Shown piece by piece: positions 20,831 through 31,899 of a stretch of 64,000 nt of DNA; position 1 is the first letter of the stretch, and each line of letters starts with the position of its first letter. The position numbers and the translations under genes are program-made. The DNA lies in contig CAUYUJ010011225.1 of the NCBI GenBank assembly GCA_963575745.1, positions 1,046,828 through 1,110,827 on the forward strand. The letters are read 5' to 3'. The notes beneath the pieces were generated by a model. The model did not search any database and was not told where the DNA came from. It worked only from the letters and a program-made list of their open reading frames with translations. Source of the DNA: Prorocentrum cordatum (Eukaryota; Sar; Dinophyceae; Prorocentrales; Prorocentraceae).

Positions 20831-21884
20831 CTGTCCGACTCCAGCTCGACCCCACGCTCGAGTTCCATTCAGTCGACGGACGTTCGACGCGCATGAAGGG
20901 AACGAGCTCCGGGAAGGCCCCCAGTGCATTTGATTTGCTGCCTGGCGTCGTGCCCACCTCCTCCGCACATGGGAGAGAACATTCGGTGCGAGTCAGGCGT
21001 GAGGGCCAGGGTGAGCCGGCACCGCATACCTTAGTCAGGCCGCATGCCTCTAGGTACGGCTTGTGGTCGAAGACGGAAAAGCGGCAAACAGATATCCTTT
21101 CGGCGTTCCGCGCGCATTTCTTGGATCTGCGCTGGGCCCGTCTGGCGGCGGCTCCGCGCGCCAGGCCGACAGACTACGTTTGTGCCGTTTTCTGTTCCTC
21201 TAGTGCGCGTGAGTGGGTGAGCCCCCAACCCCCGACTCTTCGACGAAAACTCAAGCCGCTCAGAAAAGGAGGGGAACATTGGGATTCACCCCAGGTGGGC
21301 TGCTCGGACGCACCCCCATCGAGGATGCCCCAATCTTCTGGTCCAGTCGAAGACCTCCCAAAGCCTGGGAGTCCCCTGTTCTGTGAGTGCGTGGGTGATC
21401 TGGCATCCCCGAAATACAACAACTGACAGTCTCAACCCTGTGATCTGCATGATGTGATGTAGCTGTTTTGCCAGTGGTACGTGTGAGCTTTCGCCGGTCT
21501 CGCCGGCTCTTCAGACTGGCCTGGGCATAAACAGCTCTGGTACGGCTCTTCTCTTTTGCCAGCACGTGCGCGCAGGAGCGAAGAGGCGGGAGGATGGAAG
21601 GTACCCTTGACTGCGGTGCGGTCAGCGCGTTCAGGAAAGGCTCTGCCGGAACGCGCTGGCATCCCCGCCTCTCCGGCCCACGCTCAGCCCCGAGTCCGCG
21701 GGGGGACCCGGCGGCGGCCGCCGCCGCCCGGCCGCCCCGCTGTGGGCCGGCCGCGGGGGGTGCGCCTCGCTCGGCCGGGTGCGGCCCGCAGATGGCGGCG
21801 GAGCCCCAGGCCGGGCTGGGAAAGAGAGGGAGGAGCGGCGGCGCGCATTCAAGCAGTGGCGAAGCGTCCTGGCTCGCCTATAAC
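20831..21884. other. Spacer, nothing firmly recognised
   Basis: No coding-like stretch has support. A very GC-rich segment (about 21,690-21,840) holds open frames by composition. Confidence 0.4.
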
Positions 21885-22270
21885 TAGGCCTATCAAAGAC
21901 TGTTCTAGGAACCATTTGTGGTTTCGACGAAATGTTCTTAGACCATTTCTGGTCGGGACTGTCGTGTTTTAACACGTCGGGTCCTTTGTTCTAAGAACAC
22001 TGTTACATTGTTCTTGCTCTTAGAACATTTATGGGTTCCAAGAACATGTCGTGGTAGGCCTATCGGAAAGCCGGGACGGTCGGTCGCTGCTCAACGCACG
22101 GGATACCCCCAGAACCTCTTCGCGATGTGAAGAAACCACGGCGGGAGGTGCTTCTCGCGGTCTTCGGCCTCTTGGGGCCCTCACAGGCCTCGGGCTCGTC
22201 AGAAAACGACCCAGCAGGAGAAGCCGTTCCTGGGGAAAGGGGTCCAGACCTTTGGGGGTCCGCACCTCCT
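21885..22270 (+). repeat. Dispersed repeat family D with GTTCTAAGAAC palindromes, copy 1
   Basis: The left part has several GTTCTAAGAAC / GTTCTTAGAAC palindromes and near-palindromes (21,900-22,050). Then come GCCGGGACGGTCGGTCGCTG and CTTCGGCCTCTTGGGGCCCT. The same order (CAAAGATTGTTCTGAG, GGTTCTAAGAACACC, GCCGGGACGGTCGGTCCCTG) is found at 58,196-58,470. A small fragment near 24,270-24,300 (TAGGCCTAAAGGACTG) may also belong. Confidence 0.75.
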
Positions 22271-22590
22271 GAGAAACGGCCTCCCTCTGAGACGCCTTCC
22301 ACCCTTCCCCTACCCCTTTGTGCGCGCCACCAAGAGGAGCAGGAGTCGGTTGCTGTCGAAGAATAAGAACGGCATAAACATAAAGTTTCGACGGTCGGAA
22401 TCCAAGATCCAAGAAGTTCGAACGGACCTTCGGAAGTGTTTCTACCGTTTGATGTGCGCAACCATCCTGTGATGATGGGTCCTCGTTTCGAAGAGACAGC
22501 GCCCCGTGTTCCCGTTCCTCTCCTCCTCCCCCTTCTCCCTCATCCCATCCCTTGCCTCTGCCCTCCGCATGTCCTCGTCGTCGTCATATG
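22271..22590. other. Spacer, nothing recognised
   Basis: No gene-like sequence or regular repeat. Confidence 0.4.
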
Positions 22591-22593
22591 GGT

Positions 22594-22915
22594 GCATGCA
22601 GTTCCACCTCCATTTCGGCGCACCCCTCACACGTTCCGTGGCCCCATAGGGTGTTCCACCGTAGGCCCAGTGGCAGGGTCCGCATGCAGTTACGCCCCAA
22701 ACCTTGCGCACCCCTCACACGATTCGTGGCCCCATAGCGTGCTCCACCGAATGCCCCGGTGGCAGGGTCCGCATGCAGTTCCACACCCAATCCGGCGCAC
22801 CCGTCACACATTTCGTGGCCCCATGGAGTGCTCAACCGAAGGCCCCAGTGGCAGGGTCCGCATGCAGTTTCACTTCCATTTCGGCGCACCCCTCACACGT
22901 TCCGTGCGCTGGGGG
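22594..22915. repeat. 89-bp satellite of the CCTCACACGTTCCGTGGCCC type
   Basis: GCATGCAGTT starts at 22,594, 22,682, 22,771 and 22,860 (88-89 bp apart). Each unit carries GCGCACCCCTCACACG, TTCGTGGCCCCATAG and GTGGCAGGGTCC. The reverse complement of this unit type forms the array at 53,410-53,775. Confidence 0.9.
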
Positions 22916-23800
22916 TGGTCCCCCTATCCGTTGCGGACTCGGAAAGCATGGCAGGCGTGGCATTTCCTCGACACCAGGCTGGGGGTGCGCCGGAGGTGGT
23001 CCATCCATCCGCTGCTGGCTCGTAAACCGTGGCAGGCGCGGCACTTTCTCGACGCCAGAGGGAGTGCGCAGGGGGCGGCTCCCTTATCCGCTGCGGGCTC
23101 GCAAAGCATGGCAGGCTTGGCTCTTCCTCGGAACCACAGGGGGTGCGCAGGGGTCGGCTCCCTTATCCGGATACGGGAGCCGCCTCCTGCGCAGCGGATA
23201 AGTTTATCCGTTGCGGACTCGCAAAGCATGGCATGCGTGGTTCTTCCTCGGCACCACAGGGCGAGCGCTCGGGGTGGTCCCCCCATCCGTTACGGGCTCG
23301 CAAAGCGTGGCAGGCATGGCACACTACCTCTACACCACAGTGGGCGTGCCGTGGGCGGTCCTCTAATCCGACGCGGGCTTATACAGCGTAGCAGACGTGG
23401 CATTTCCTCGATGGTTCCCCTCACCATGGTGGGCTAGCAGCGCCTGGCAGGCGTGGTTTTTTCTTGTCACCACAGGGGGTGCGCTGGTAGTTGGCCCCCC
23501 TATCCGTTGCGGGCTCGCAATACATGGGCGGCGTGGTATTTTCTCGACACGGGGTGGGGGCGCTATCCGTCCCACCATCGTAGTAAAGCATGGTCGGCGT
23601 CGCAATTTCTCGACACCGGAGGGGGTGCGCACGGGGTTGGGGCGCTGTCCAGTCCAAGCTCGCAAAGCGTGGCAGACGCGTGGCAGACGCGTGGCATTTC
23701 CTCGACGCCACAGGGGGTGCGCAGGGGGTGGGGGCCGTATATGTATCACGCGTGCAATGTGTGGCAGGCATCGGATTTTCTCGACACCGCAGGTAGTGCT
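22916..23800. repeat. About 80-bp satellite, inverted relative of the 14.5-17.9 kb array
   Basis: Units with GCTCGCAAAGCATGGCAGGC, GTGGCATTTCCTCGACACC and a GGGGGTGCGC core recur about every 79-81 bp (GCAGGCGTGG at 22,951, 23,032 and 23,111, later 23,310 and 23,391). Reverse-complemented, the core GGTGTCGAGGAAATGCCACG aligns with GGTGTCGAGAAAGTGCCACG of the 89-bp array, so this is a diverged subfamily in opposite orientation. It begins exactly where the 22,594-22,915 array stops. Confidence 0.85.
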
Positions 23801-24654
23801 CAAGTGTTTTTTCTGCCACATGAAATGGGGGCGCGCAAGGCATGTGACGTTCTGCACGCGGACACCAGGGTGAGATGAGGAGCACGGGGAGGAGAGTGAG
23901 GAGGTGGATGGGGAAGAAGGACAAGGGGAGGAGATTTCATGTCAAAGATCTGCGCCCCGCCGTGCGGTCGCCTGAGAAGCGCAATGCAGAAATTCACATT
24001 ACCAGGGCGGAGCGAGAAATAACGGAAAAGGAAATGGGGGAGGAGGGATGAGGTTCATGCAATGCAGCGTTGCGAATGTTGAGATCTTGCGTAGGGAACA
24101 TTATGATTGACATATTGGGGAAGCAGCATGCGGCATGACAGATGAACACATTACATGGCATCAGTATGTGGAATTTCTCGGTAGCGTAAGTTTAATCGAT
24201 CGGCGTATGTTCAGAGAATTTGATGTTTGTTTCGGTAGCACTATGTTGTTCTGAAACACTTTTTAGCGGTAGGCCTAAAGGACTGTTGAGACGGTCGGCC
24301 TTTGCTCACATTGAGGAATGGAGCCCGCAGGGGCCAATCTTGTTGGTTCCAATATTTGTTGGCCCAATCTGTGTTTGACCCGGCAGGCTCCCCCGATAGC
24401 ACGATAGCACACAGCCTATGTCGGCTCTCACATCACCGCATGCGATGTATTGAAGGGCTTCGGTGAACCACACGTTGGCGCTGACCCACGTCCTGAGGAT
24501 CATCGAACGGATCGGAGAGGGCTCCCAGGCTGAATCTGTCACGTGCACGTGCCTCAGGGCTCCCAGCGCCTCCTCGAGTCACGTGCCCCATGCCTCGGGG
24601 CTCCCCACCTTCTGAAGTGCCACAATAGATGGGGCACCGGGCGCCACGATAGGT
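23801..24654. other. Spacer, nothing recognised
   Basis: Purine-rich (23,870-24,060), then mixed sequence. No coding signal, and no repeat apart from a possible small family D fragment near 24,270. Confidence 0.4.
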
Positions 24655-24663
24655 GGGGCACCA

Positions 24664-24842
24664 GAGCGTCAGAAGCGTCAAAAGCGTCAGGAGTGTCGGA
24701 AGCGTCAGGAGCGTCGGAGCTCCTGGGGCCCTGAGCGCCAGGAGCGTCAGAAGCGTCAGAAGCGTCGCGAAGCTCCTGGAGCCTGGAGCATCAGGAAAGT
24801 CAGGAGCGTCGGAAGCGTCAAAAGCGTCAAAAGCGTCGGAGG
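24664..24842. repeat. 9-10-bp tandem repeat GAGCGTCAGAA
   Basis: About 16 copies of AGCGTCAGGA / AGCGTCAAAA / GCGTCGGAA occur in two blocks separated by GCTCCTGG phrases. The Ser/Val/Lys-rich frame through it (KSVRSVGSVRS) is an artefact of the repeat. Confidence 0.9.
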
Positions 24843-25183
24843 GTTGACGGCACCGCCTCCCCCATCAATCAAATCGGCCAGGGCGGGGTCCCGCGACGTT
24901 CGCCGCTGCGAGGCGGGGGTCCGTCTCAGGGGCCACGTCAGGGGGGATGTTGGACGGCACACGGCGGCCCTCCCACAGATCGGGCGGTTCGCAGAGGACC
25001 TCCGACGGTTTTTGCTGTGGTTCTCGAAGGCTTCCTGTAGCCCTCGGGGTGGTCTCCGTCCGCTGCGCCCCGCCAGGAGCCTATCAGGGGGATGCCCACA
25101 GGCCCCGCACGGCCGCCGGAGAGCCGGAGAGCCCGAGGGGCGAGGCTGTGCAGGAGGGTTGAACACACACACACACAGACACA
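24843..25183. other. Spacer
   Basis: Nothing recognisable apart from a short ACACACAC run at about 25,164-25,178. Confidence 0.4.
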
Positions 25184-25300
25184 ATGAATCGTCGATTCCC
25201 CAGAAAATATAGGAAGACATGGGAAGTGGGGGGGAAGACAGAAACCCAGAAAAGATTGGAACACATAGGGAATCCTGTTATATTTGTGTCTATTGATTTG
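25184..25300 (+). repeat. Dispersed repeat family E, copy 1
   Basis: AATCGTCGATTCCCCAGAAA, GGAAGACATGGGAAGTGG, GGAACACATAGGGAATCCTG and TATTTGTGT recur in the same order at 60,665-60,800 and, more diverged, at 55,670-55,800. All three copies are associated with a nearby GT or AC tract. Confidence 0.7.
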
Positions 25301-25445
25301 TGCGGCAGGGCTGAACCTAAACGGTTATTTTCGTTTTCGTTTTCTTTTCGTTTTCCCTCGTTTTGCCTTCAATCCGCCCTGAACACAAAACGAAATCGAA
25401 ACAAAAACGGCCCACGAAATCGCCAAAACACCGTTTAGGTCCACC
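25301..25445. other. TTTTCG / CGAAAA-rich inverted segment
   Basis: ATTTTCGTTTTCGTTTTC-type sequence (25,327-25,365) is followed 20-60 bp later by AACGAAATCGAAACAAAAAC. The two parts could pair as an imperfect hairpin. Confidence 0.45.
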
Positions 25446-25504
25446 CCTGTGTTGTGGGGGGCTAGCATGGACCCCCAAACGCCCACTGACCGCCGATAGC
25501 CAAT

Positions 25505-25650
25505 GGGGGCCCGATGACCCACCCCGCCCAGGGGCATGCGGATTCGCTGTCGGCTTGTCGGGGGCTTTTCGTCGATCTGTCGGCGACGCATCGTCGATTC
25601 CAGCCCGACGTTTCCCCTCTGTGCCAGTCCCCCCCTGACGTTTCTCTCCT
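25505..25650 (+). repeat. Dispersed repeat family F, copy 1
   Basis: GATGACCCACCCCGCCCAGG, GGCATGCGGATTCGCTGTC and GACGCATCGTCGATTCCAGC align with 33,068-33,215 (GATAGCCCACCCCATGCAGG, GTGCAGATTCGCCATC, GATTCCAGGTCGATG). Part of the 3' end is also seen at 59,400-59,475. Flanking sequence (25,446-25,504 and 25,651-26,138) shows nothing firm. Confidence 0.6.
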
Positions 25651-26138
25651 CTTGCCGGCCCGTGAGCTCGCTGTATGGACGCCCCAGTTTGCCAAGCTGC
25701 GCAATGCTGGAGCGTCCATGATATTGAGAACGAACTAAATAGCAATGTCGCTGCTCCTCAGACCTCTCCTTGGGGTGCGTTTTGGCGAGGATTTCGGGGC
25801 GATTCCAGCTATGGCGACGAGAGATGGTACCAGCATTCATCCGCGAGCAACAGACCCCTGCTTCTACATGAGATGTTGTGGGCTTCGAATGCGTGCGTTG
25901 TGCGAACGCTCGTGACACGAGGGTGCCCTCGCAGACTGGGGGGACCGTATTCGTGTACGTGGCTGGATGCGTACGTCTGTTGTGGGCTCCTGTAGCGTCG
26001 GTATCCCAACGACCCCAGCGCGGGCGTTCAAAGCCGGGCACCGCCAGTGCCGAGATCGCTCCATGCTGAAGTGGCTACGCGGTGTCAGAGACCAGCGCCG
26101 AGATCGCCGTCCCTCCTCTGACACAGGCTGGATTTCGC

Positions 26139-26336
26139 AGGCCTGGAGGTTGACACCAACACCGATCTCGGCGGTGTGCTTCCACCGCGGGATGGCGATC
26201 CCGATCTCGGTGATGGTGGAAAGATTCGGGCTTCCTAGGTGACCGAAAGATTGCCACCAACACCGAAATCGAGGATCATCTTCCCCCTGTGGAGGCGCAA
26301 CCCCCTGTGTTGGTGTTGGTGCCAACTTCCAGGCCT
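26139..26336. repeat. Inverted repeat, 27-bp arms
   Basis: CAGGCCTGGAGGTTGACACC (from 26,140) pairs with GGTGCCAACTTCCAGGCCTC (to about 26,335). The arms AGGCCTGGARGTTGRCACCA are separated by about 145 bp, which itself repeats ACCAACACCGAWMTCG in direct orientation (26,154-26,170 and 26,256-26,272). It resembles a small fold-back element. Confidence 0.6.
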
Positions 26337-26524
26337 CCAAGAATTGCTTCACCGAGCTCTTCTGGCAATGGCCGGCCAGACCCCGTGGCCGTGCCAGCAG
26401 GGAGAGCTCCCCCGACCCGCGCCCGGCCCCCCTGGCGCGAGGGCTCCGCCGCCGGGCCCGACGAGGGGGAGGTCAACCTTGAGGCGCCCCGCGCGGACGC
26501 CCCCCCGGGGCCCATTTCGATTCC

Positions 26525-26815
26525 TCCGAGATTCGCTTCGATGTCGATGGCCTCCGATTCCGATTCGACTTCGGATTCCGATTTGGATTCTGGACTCCGA
26601 TTCCTCAACGGAGGCCTACTGGCCTGCCGATTTCTGCCGATTCGACCTCTCCCGACGTGGCTGCCGATTTCCGCCGATCCGATTCATTTCGGTCGCCGAT
26701 CCGACTTGTGGATTCGATTTTGGGCTCTCCTCCCCCCCCCCCCCGCCCCCCCCTTCCCCATCCTTCTCCTCCCCCTCCCCCTCCCCCTCCCCCTCCCCTC
26801 CTCCCCCTCGAATCG
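26525..26815. repeat. GATTCCGA short-motif array then a C-rich tract
   Basis: GATTCCGATT and related octamers are scattered over 26,530-26,725. A pyrimidine tract of poly-C and CCCCCTC (26,731-26,812) follows. Confidence 0.7.
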
Positions 26816-26877
26816 GCACGAACGAAACGGATATTGAAAAAAGGTGACGATGCCCAACAGCAGTTCTTGGTCATTTT

Positions 26878-26990
26878 GCATAGGACTCGCTGTCCGCGCC
26901 GCCGCGGGCGCTGTCCAATTGAGACAGAAAGCCGCCTGCCCAACAGCGGCCGCTATCGGTTCTGGACAACATTTGTTGTAAGATGTAAGA
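26878..26990 (+). repeat. Dispersed repeat family A, copy 2
   Basis: Carries AGGACTCGCTGTCCGC, GCGCTGTCCAATTGAGACAG, GCCGCCTGCCCAACAGCGGC and TCTGGACAACATTTG in family order. Internal dyads (CTGTCC...GACAG and CAGCGGCCGCT) could fold. Confidence 0.8.
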
Positions 26991-27639
26991 CATCGAATCG
27001 TTTGTTTCTGTTTCCATTTCGGGCGTCGTAATCGACAAACGCATTCAGTTCGATGAGTAGGTCAGTTCCCGCTCACTTGACACATTCATGGCCTCTCTGT
27101 TGTTTCTATCGCTTGACGCCATGTTGTATCATATGCGTGGTTGTGTGTGTGTGTTTGCTTACGTGTGCGTGCCACCACGGTTTGTTTTGCTGCACCGTCG
27201 ATGGTTGTTGCATTTGCATGAAAAACCCTTGTGACAGAAGACCCTAAGCACCTTTGCACAGTTGCACGATGTGGGGCCGCGGTGGGCTGCCGATTTCTAG
27301 GGCCCGGGCTCCCTCACTGGGCGTTCGCGGCATTGTCTAGAGTCCTTACAGACAGGCTGTTCACGGAAAAACGAGGCGGGCATTTGTCCATATCCACCGC
27401 CAGGGCGAGAAGTACTCGGGGACCTCGGCAGGCGGTCATGAGTAAACCCCTTCCTCGCAGACAACAATTAGTAGAAACCCATCGGTTCGAAGGTCAGCGC
27501 GGATTTATCGGATCTGCGCTTGCCCTTGGGGCGCTCCGCTCGCCTGGGTTCAGCGCCGATCCAGGAAGTCCGCGCGAACATTAGAACATTCATGTTTATG
27601 CAGTTTTATCTCCCCCCTCGCCATTGAGGTCGGGCGACG
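26991..27639. other. Spacer
   Basis: Nothing recognisable beyond a short GT run near 27,143. Confidence 0.4.
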
Positions 27640-28690
27640 AGGATTACGCACTATGCATATGCACCGATGCTGGCTCTTGCTCGCGGTCGGCTCAAGGCGG
27701 CCGCGCGCGCGGCGTGGAGCGGCCTCCCCCATCGGGAGCCGCCGCCCTGGCGCATCGGCAGGCACGGTGGGACTGCAGGCGGAGGCGACGGCGCTCGTGG
27801 AGCGCCAGCGCGAGGCGGAGACGGAGGAGGCCCGCCAGCGCCAGCGCGAGGAGGCGCTCGCCCAGGCCCGGTGCACTCCAAATGCTCTCGAATTGGAGGT
27901 GCCGTGAGACCCGTGCTACCTTTCCGGCGCACGCGAGTTCCAGCCAATACAGTAGTACCAAGTGGCCGTGGTGGATTTGCGGCGACATGGCGCTCTACGC
28001 CAGCATTGCGGCTATTCTGGTACGTCAGCTCCGGCGGGCTCCTCCACGCGGGCGGCAAGCGCTTCGCGCCCAGCGGCTGCGGTGCCTGGCCCCATCAGCT
28101 CTCGGGGTCCTGGGGCTGAAACGCAGTGTTGCGGCCATGCCTGGAGCTGTCAAAGTACGAGTGCCACGACCAGCCAGGTGGAATGGACATCCCGAAGGTG
28201 AGCTCCCCAGATCGAGATGGGCGTCAAGCGGGTGCAGAGAGACTGCTGGCAGTATGAGGAATGCGTCATTGAAGGGCTGGGCAAGAGCTCGCAGCCATGG
28301 AGCATCTACTTGGCCACGCGTGCACCAAGGAGCGGCCAGGAAGGTGCGCCGCAGAAGATTTGCAAAGTGCGAACGAGGCGGTGGGAGTCATCCAGGTGGA
28401 GGGGCCGCCCTGGATTGCAAGCTCGCTCGCCTTTCACTCCAATCCGCCCGGAGCCAGATGGCCAGATACCAGCTACGGGCGATGGGCGATGGCAGCAGAG
28501 AAAACCATTACGCAGCTCCGCGGCACGGAACCCAGGAGCAACGCGCGTCGAAGGTAGCCGACAGACTACAGTCGGGCGGCAGGCACACAATTCCTTCTGC
28601 AACAACGAGGCCATTCAGGAGGAGCTTGACGGTCAGAAGTCAACGTGCAAGGGGGGGGGTCCTAGCTGGACGCGCAACTGAGTTGACCAA
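27640..28690 (+). pseudogene. Decayed coding region, function unknown
   Basis: Protein-like sequence on the plus strand hops between all three frames. About 27,770-27,907 gives a charged helix (ATALVERQREAETEEARQRQ) ending at a TGA. About 28,010-28,119 gives LFWYVSSGGLLHAGGKRFAP. About 28,140-28,258 gives LELSKYECHDQPGGMDIPKV, and 28,297-28,557 gives ACTKERPGRCAAEDLQSANE and VIQVEGPPWIASSLAFHSNP. A 465-codon frame that runs through the whole region is Arg/Ser-rich and not the real product. The fragments may be exons or a frameshifted pseudogene. I recognise no domain. Confidence 0.35.
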
Positions 28691-29190
28691 GTTCGTGCTC
28701 AAGGCAAGCGGCTGTGAGAACCACAGGGCAACCGCCACCACCATTATCCAGAGCACCCACCAGCCGGTCAGACAAGGCCCAACGGCAAGGAGAGAGCGAC
28801 ACCGACGAGGCCAGCAGGGCGCTGCCGTTCGCGAATCACCACTCAGCAGTCAGGCGGTGCCAGATCACGAAGACGAGCACGATGAATGCACTACAGTCAA
28901 CCCGCATAGTAAGGATGGACAACCTTCCCAAGGATACCCTTGCATCCTTGCCTCCTCGGTCCATCCTTCGCCGCTTTCGCTGGCCGCGCCCCGCTCGAAC
29001 AGCTTCGAAATGTGCGTCTAAGGCCCTTGCATCCTCATCGTGTGTCCTTACCAGACGGGTTGACTGTACCTCCCTGGATGACGCAGGGCGCCGCGCAGAG
29101 GTGCAGGCCAAGAGGGCATGGCAAGACGAGGCGCACAGGTGCAGGCCGCTGGAGGTGCAGGCCCCTGGAGCACGCGAGCAGCCCCTTTTT
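28691..29190. other. Spacer, nothing firmly recognised
   Basis: No supported coding sequence or regular repeat. Confidence 0.4.
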
Positions 29191-29199
29191 GTTAGGCCC

Positions 29200-29640
29200 A
29201 CGAGAAGAGGAGGAAGAGGAGGAGGAGGAGGAGGAGGAGGAGGAGGAGGGAGGAGGAGGAAAAGGAGGAGGGTGGATGGAAGTGGAGGGCGGATGGGGGG
29301 GTGAGGGGACAAAGGGCGGAGGCAGCGGGGGAGAGCGGAACGCTGAGGAGGAGTAGAAGAATGAGGTGGTGGAAGGCGGAGGAGGACGGGGGAGGGCGAG
29401 GAGGCGGAATATGAGGAGGATGAAGAAGAAGAGGAGGATGAGGAGGGAGGAAGGAAGGGGGAGGAAAAGGAGTAGGAAAAGGAGGAGGATGATTGGTGGA
29501 AGAGGAATGCGGGTGGAGGATGAGGAGACGGAGGGCGGATGCAGGGGGAGAGAGCGGAACGCTAAGGAGGAGCAGGAGGAGGAGGTGGTGGAAAGCGGAG
29601 GAGGAGGACGGGGCAGGGCGAGGAGGGAGCAGGAGGGGGG
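29200..29640. repeat. GGA-rich purine tract
   Basis: A GAGGAGGA core (29,205-29,275) is followed by 350 bp of A/G-rich sequence with GGAGG and GAGGATGAGG phrases. It is strand-asymmetric and creates poly-Glu and poly-Ser/Leu frames. It is not a gene. Confidence 0.9.
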
Positions 29641-29889
29641 ACGCGGCGGCGCGGCGCCCCCACCCGTGCCACATTTTTTGGCGTGGCAGTCCGTTCGTTG
29701 GATTGCAGGACAGGCGTCGCCGAATCGCAGGGAACTGCTCTCCCCCAGTCCCCGAGTTCAAAAGTTTGGCCGTTCAACCACGAGGGTGAACTCTTGGGAT
29801 GCTCTGGTTATTCGAACGCACCTCTATCGAGGACGGGTGCTCCCCTCACTGTATATATTTCAGGGTTGGGCACCAAATTCTTGACGCTT
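29641..29889. other. Spacer
   Basis: Nothing recognisable. Confidence 0.3.
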
Positions 29890-30960
29890 TGCGTCTCCCC
29901 ACCAGCTGCTAGGTAATTTAGGTCCTCGCGCGGCCCGCTCGGACCTTGACACGCCGTCGGTGCGCTCGCCTGCGGCAGGCTACAAAAAGTATCCCCACCA
30001 GCCGCCATTCCATGCCCCAGTTTTAGGCCAGTTTGGTCCCCTGGCAGCTCATACAATGTCCTGTCGGCTTCCTTTTGGTCTTATTTGGTACCACCCCCGC
30101 GCCATTTTGGCTGCGCCCCAACCCTGGTTGGTCAATCATGCATGTGCGCGCTCCTGGACCCGGTCCTTGGCAGCTGCAGCTCGCACGCCCCCTCTCGCCG
30201 GCCCGCTCGCCGAAGTGCCGCTGAGGTCGCCGGCCCGTTGGCTTTAGGCAGTTCGTCTCTTGCGCGGCCCGCTCGGACCTTACTCGCCGTCGGCGCTCTC
30301 GCCTGCGGTTGCGACAAACATGTACCGCCACCAGCACGGTGTTGATCACATCCATCGTTTCCCTGGAGACTCCGCTATGCCGTTCGTGTTCATTATGTTC
30401 ACGGTTTGACGACAAGTGTCCGGATCAGTACTCCCTTCAGGAGTCTCGTTGTGTGCGACTTTGGTGGCGCCATTTCCATTCACTAGTTTCTTGGTCAGTG
30501 AGTTTTTCTTGGCCTAGCTGGTGTCAGCGTTTCTTCGTGATGGTGCTCCTGGCTTCATCCTGGTATCGCTCCCGCGCCATTTCGGCTGCGTTCCAACCTC
30601 GGCTGGCTAATTATGCATGCGCTCGCTCCTGGACGTGTTTCCTGGCAGCTGCAGCCCGCACCACCTCGCGCAGTCCGGTCAGCTCAAGCGCTGCTTAGGC
30701 CGCCAGCTGTCGGCGCGTTAGGCAATTAGGTTCGCGCGTAGCCCGCCCGATTCTTGACGCTATTGGCGCGCTCGCCTGCGGCCGCGACACAAAACATATC
30801 CCCACCAGATCCCGCGCCATTTTGGCAGGGTTTCGCTCTGCTCCGCTCTGTGGCGGCGTAGTTTGCTTCGCTGTTTTTTCCTTCGCTACGGCGCGGCCCG
30901 CCCTAGCGTGCTCGGCGTTGGACTTGCTTCGCGCGCCCGCGTACCAAAAATATTCCCACC
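29890..30960. repeat. Degenerate long repeat, four partial copies
   Basis: The block TCGCGCGGCCCGCTCGGACC, CGCTCGCCTGCGGC, then CAAAAMRTATCCCCACCAG occurs at 29,917-30,004 and, diverged, at 30,257-30,335, 30,733-30,810 and 30,893-30,965. A second block (CGCGCCATTTTGGCTGCG, CATGCATGYGC, CTCCTGGAC, GGCAGCTGCAGC) occurs at 30,098-30,180 and 30,572-30,660. This is an old tandem or nested repeat of about 450 bp. The GCCATTTTGGCT match to the spliced leader falls in this repeat. Confidence 0.7.
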
Positions 30961-31899
30961 AGCCCACGCAGAAACGATGCCCATGAAAGTTGACGGGGGG
31001 AGAGAGGAAGAGACACACATAGCCAAACAGCGAGGGAGGTTCGGGAGGTTCCGTGGCCACTTCGAGTCGTCTTGGAGCGGTTTCGTGGCCGCTTGGAACA
31101 TCTTGGGATACATATTGTACCAGCTTGGGCTAGCTGAGTCATATTGGAGGTCATGTTTGGCTCTCTGAGGCTGCTCGGGGGCCTCTTGGGTGCCTTTTGG
31201 AACCATCGTGGGGCTTCTTGGGGCGTTCTTGGAACCCTTTTGGGGGCCTCTCGGGAGCCCTAGAGGTCGGTCGGTCAAAAAAAGGGGGGGACTCGATCCC
31301 CCCCCCCTTCCGAGGCCACGATCCTCGTGAGGGGTGTCAGAATTTGGCCCTCCCAGGGGCCGAAAAAAAGGAACCCCCGACACTTCGCGACCCCTCCAAA
31401 AAACCTCGGGGAGGAGAGAGGGGAAGGTTCCCCTCCCCGAAGGGAGGAGGGGTCGAAACCCTCCTGAGACCATTTGTCGCCCAAAAGGCTGGTGGGATCG
31501 TTGGTCCTGTCGAAAAGGCCCCGTGGTCGTGGATTGGAATCACCAGGCCCCCCGCTGCTGCGAGACCAGGTTCCGCCTGGAGGCCCCTTCCGCTCCGCGC
31601 TGAGCAGCAGACGGCCGCAGCGCAAGCGAGCGGACTGCGGTCGAGGTGCGTTGGCGACAAGGGGTCCCCGATCCCGGCCAGGGAGCCAGCCTGGAACGCG
31701 GTCTTGGCGACGATCTCTCGGGGGCGGCCCGATGGAGGGTCATGACTAGGGGCGTGTGGATATCCTGCCAGTGTCCATTCGGAGGTTGATAGACCTCCTA
31801 CCCTGACGCGTCCAGGTCTTGCGGCCTTCATATTTGCGGGTCCAGGTCCGTCGGCTTCGGTCTTAGGACGTTTTCATTAAAGGGTGGTTTACTAAAGGG
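30961..31899. other. Spacer with diffuse GGGGCCTC phrases
   Basis: 31,090-31,260 has loosely repeated CTTGGGGC / GGGGGCCTC phrases. 31,270-31,460 has poly-G and poly-C runs with short inverted pairs (GGGGAAGGTTCCCC). No gene is supported. Confidence 0.4.

Noticed and set aside
27624-29021. A 465-codon plus-strand ORF
   Set aside because: It is Arg/Ser/Ala-rich throughout, and better protein-like segments lie in the other two frames of the same DNA. It is a compositional shadow of a decayed region.
30098-30115. GCCATTTTGGCT match to the spliced leader
   Set aside because: It is part of a diverged dispersed repeat (other copies read GCCATTTCGGCT and GCCATTTTGGCA) with no leader context on either side.
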